Assembly: GCA_017542695.1 (NCBI GenBank)
Contig: JAFXWT010000328.1
Span: 1 to 15,212, forward strand
DNA from: Clostridia bacterium
GTDB lineage: Bacteria > Bacillota_A > Clostridia > Oscillospirales > CAG-272
Direction: 5' to 3'
Length of the DNA: 15,212 nucleotides
A program made the translations under genes and the position numbers. Below the pieces are notes generated by a model. It worked only from the letters and a program-made list of their open reading frames with translations, was not told where the DNA came from and made no database searches. Positions 14,619-15,212 of the stretch are shown here, one piece after another (the stretch's first letter is position 1; each line of letters starts with the position of its first letter).

Positions 14619-15212
14619 TCAGTTTGTTTTTATCGTGAATTTAAGACTTATGTCGAACGCCTTGACGCTGTGCGTCAGCGCGCCGATGCTGATGAGATCG
14701 ACGCCCGTCAAAGCGACTTTGCGTAGCTCCTCATCGCTCTTGTCGCCCATGTTGCCCGACGCTTCGACGATCGCGCGGCGGTTTATCAGCTTCACCGCCT
14801 CCGCCATTTTATCGAGAGTCATATTGTCGAGCATGATTATATCCGCGCCCGCTTCGAGCGCTTCGCGTATCTCGTCCTCGTTTTCCGTTTCGACCTCGAT
14901 CTTCAGCGTGTGCGGCGCGTGGCGCTTCGCCGCCGCGACCGCGTTCTTTATCCCTCCCGCCGCGACGATGTGGTTGTCCTTTATCAGTACGCCGTCGGAA
15001 AGGTTCATTCTGTGATTATATCCGCCGCCGACTCGCACGGCGTACTTTTCGAGCACTCGCATCCCCGGCGTTGCCTTTCTCGTGTCGGCGATCCTTGCTC
15101 CCGTGCCCGCGATGATATCGACATAGTATCTCGTTTTCGTTGCGATGCCCGAAAGGTGCTGCATAATGTTCAGTCCGAGCCGCTCGCCCGTCAGCACCGA
15201 GCGCGCGTTGCC
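14619..15212 (-). CDS. nadC: Nicotinate-nucleotide pyrophosphorylase (carboxylating), 5' end beyond the window
   Basis: Quinolinate phosphoribosyltransferase converts quinolinate and PRPP to nicotinate mononucleotide in de novo NAD synthesis. The visible 197 residues are the C-terminal part; about 80-90 residues are missing past the right edge. The frame is open to the last base and reads GNARSVLTGERLGLNIMQHL, so the GTG at 15197 is internal, not a start. Family motifs: LSGIAT, DTRKATPGMRVLEKYAVRVG (substrate-binding Arg and Lys), HRMNLSDGVLIKDNH, KIEVE, IIMLDNM, IVEASGN and ISIGALTHS. It is the first visible gene of the polycistron, 12 bases before the PheA-like gene. nadA and nadB, its usual partners, would lie to the right if present. 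Confidence 0.95.
   Translation of the reverse strand, partial: GNARSVLTGERLGLNIMQHLSGIATKTRYYVDIIAGTGARIADTRKATPGMRVLEKYAVRVGGGYNHRMNLSDGVLIKDNHIVAAGGIKNAVAAAKRHAPHTLKIEVETENEDEIREALEAGADIIMLDNMTLDKMAEAVKLINRRAIVEASGNMGDKSDEELRKVALTGVDLISIGALTHSVKAFDISLKFTIKTN

Noticed and set aside
15195..15197. GTG as the start of nadC
   Set aside because: The frame stays open to the right edge and upstream residues GNARS match the conserved family segment, so it is an internal valine.
1..15212. CRISPR arrays, tRNA or rRNA genes, insertion sequences, phage genes
   Set aside because: No regularly spaced repeats, cloverleaf-like sequence, transposase or integrase motifs were seen; recurring GTCGA/CGTCG strings inside genes reflect codon bias.

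Overview
All fourteen protein-coding genes lie on the minus strand, so the window is transcribed from high to low coordinates. Gene content and order (a ClpE-type unfoldase with an N-terminal zinc finger, CvpA, the solo ECF module ecfA1-ecfA2-ecfT followed by truA, the order ruvC-ruvA-ruvB), plus strong GGAGG Shine-Dalgarno sites and sigma-A style promoters, point to a Gram-positive Firmicute. It is most likely a clostridial, probably gut-associated organism with G+C-rich coding sequence and A/T-rich gaps. The lineage is an inference; no rRNA or other taxonomic marker is present.

Region A (15212-7209) is one tightly packed transcription unit: nadC (cut by the right edge), an unnamed gene that reads as a degenerate chorismate mutase/prephenate dehydratase/ACT (PheA-like) protein, ruvC, ruvA, ruvB, an RlmI-like SAM methyltransferase, ecfA1, ecfA2, ecfT and truA. 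Gaps run from -11 to +18 bp, so several pairs are probably translationally coupled. It joins NAD synthesis, Holliday-junction processing, RNA modification and the energising module of a vitamin/metal importer. No S component is present, so the ECF module must serve S proteins encoded elsewhere.

Region B (7208-4037) has its own promoter at 7142-7169. It carries cvpA (a small membrane protein) and a clpE-type AAA+ unfoldase, and ends in a clear Rho-independent terminator. No CtsR heptads are visible before cvpA or clpE.

Region C (4036-1) begins with an A/T-rich intergenic stretch holding a perfect 26-bp palindrome. Then comes a near-consensus promoter with a perfect TATAAT -10 box, immediately followed by two TACANNTGTA boxes that together form a larger dyad over the transcription start. 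This drives a 1034-residue cytoplasmic GH106-like glycoside hydrolase and an overlapping GTG-started DUF3592 membrane protein. The last 290 bases are non-coding and strongly structured: a long 10-bp-armed inverted repeat, two sequence-related GTATTC hairpins and a bidirectional terminator-like hairpin. This may be an interspersed repeat or a structured RNA.

The items most worth following up are the PheA-like protein that seems to have lost the second lobe of its dehydratase domain, the CopY/BlaI-like operator on a sugar-hydrolase promoter, and the structured 3' element at 37-229.
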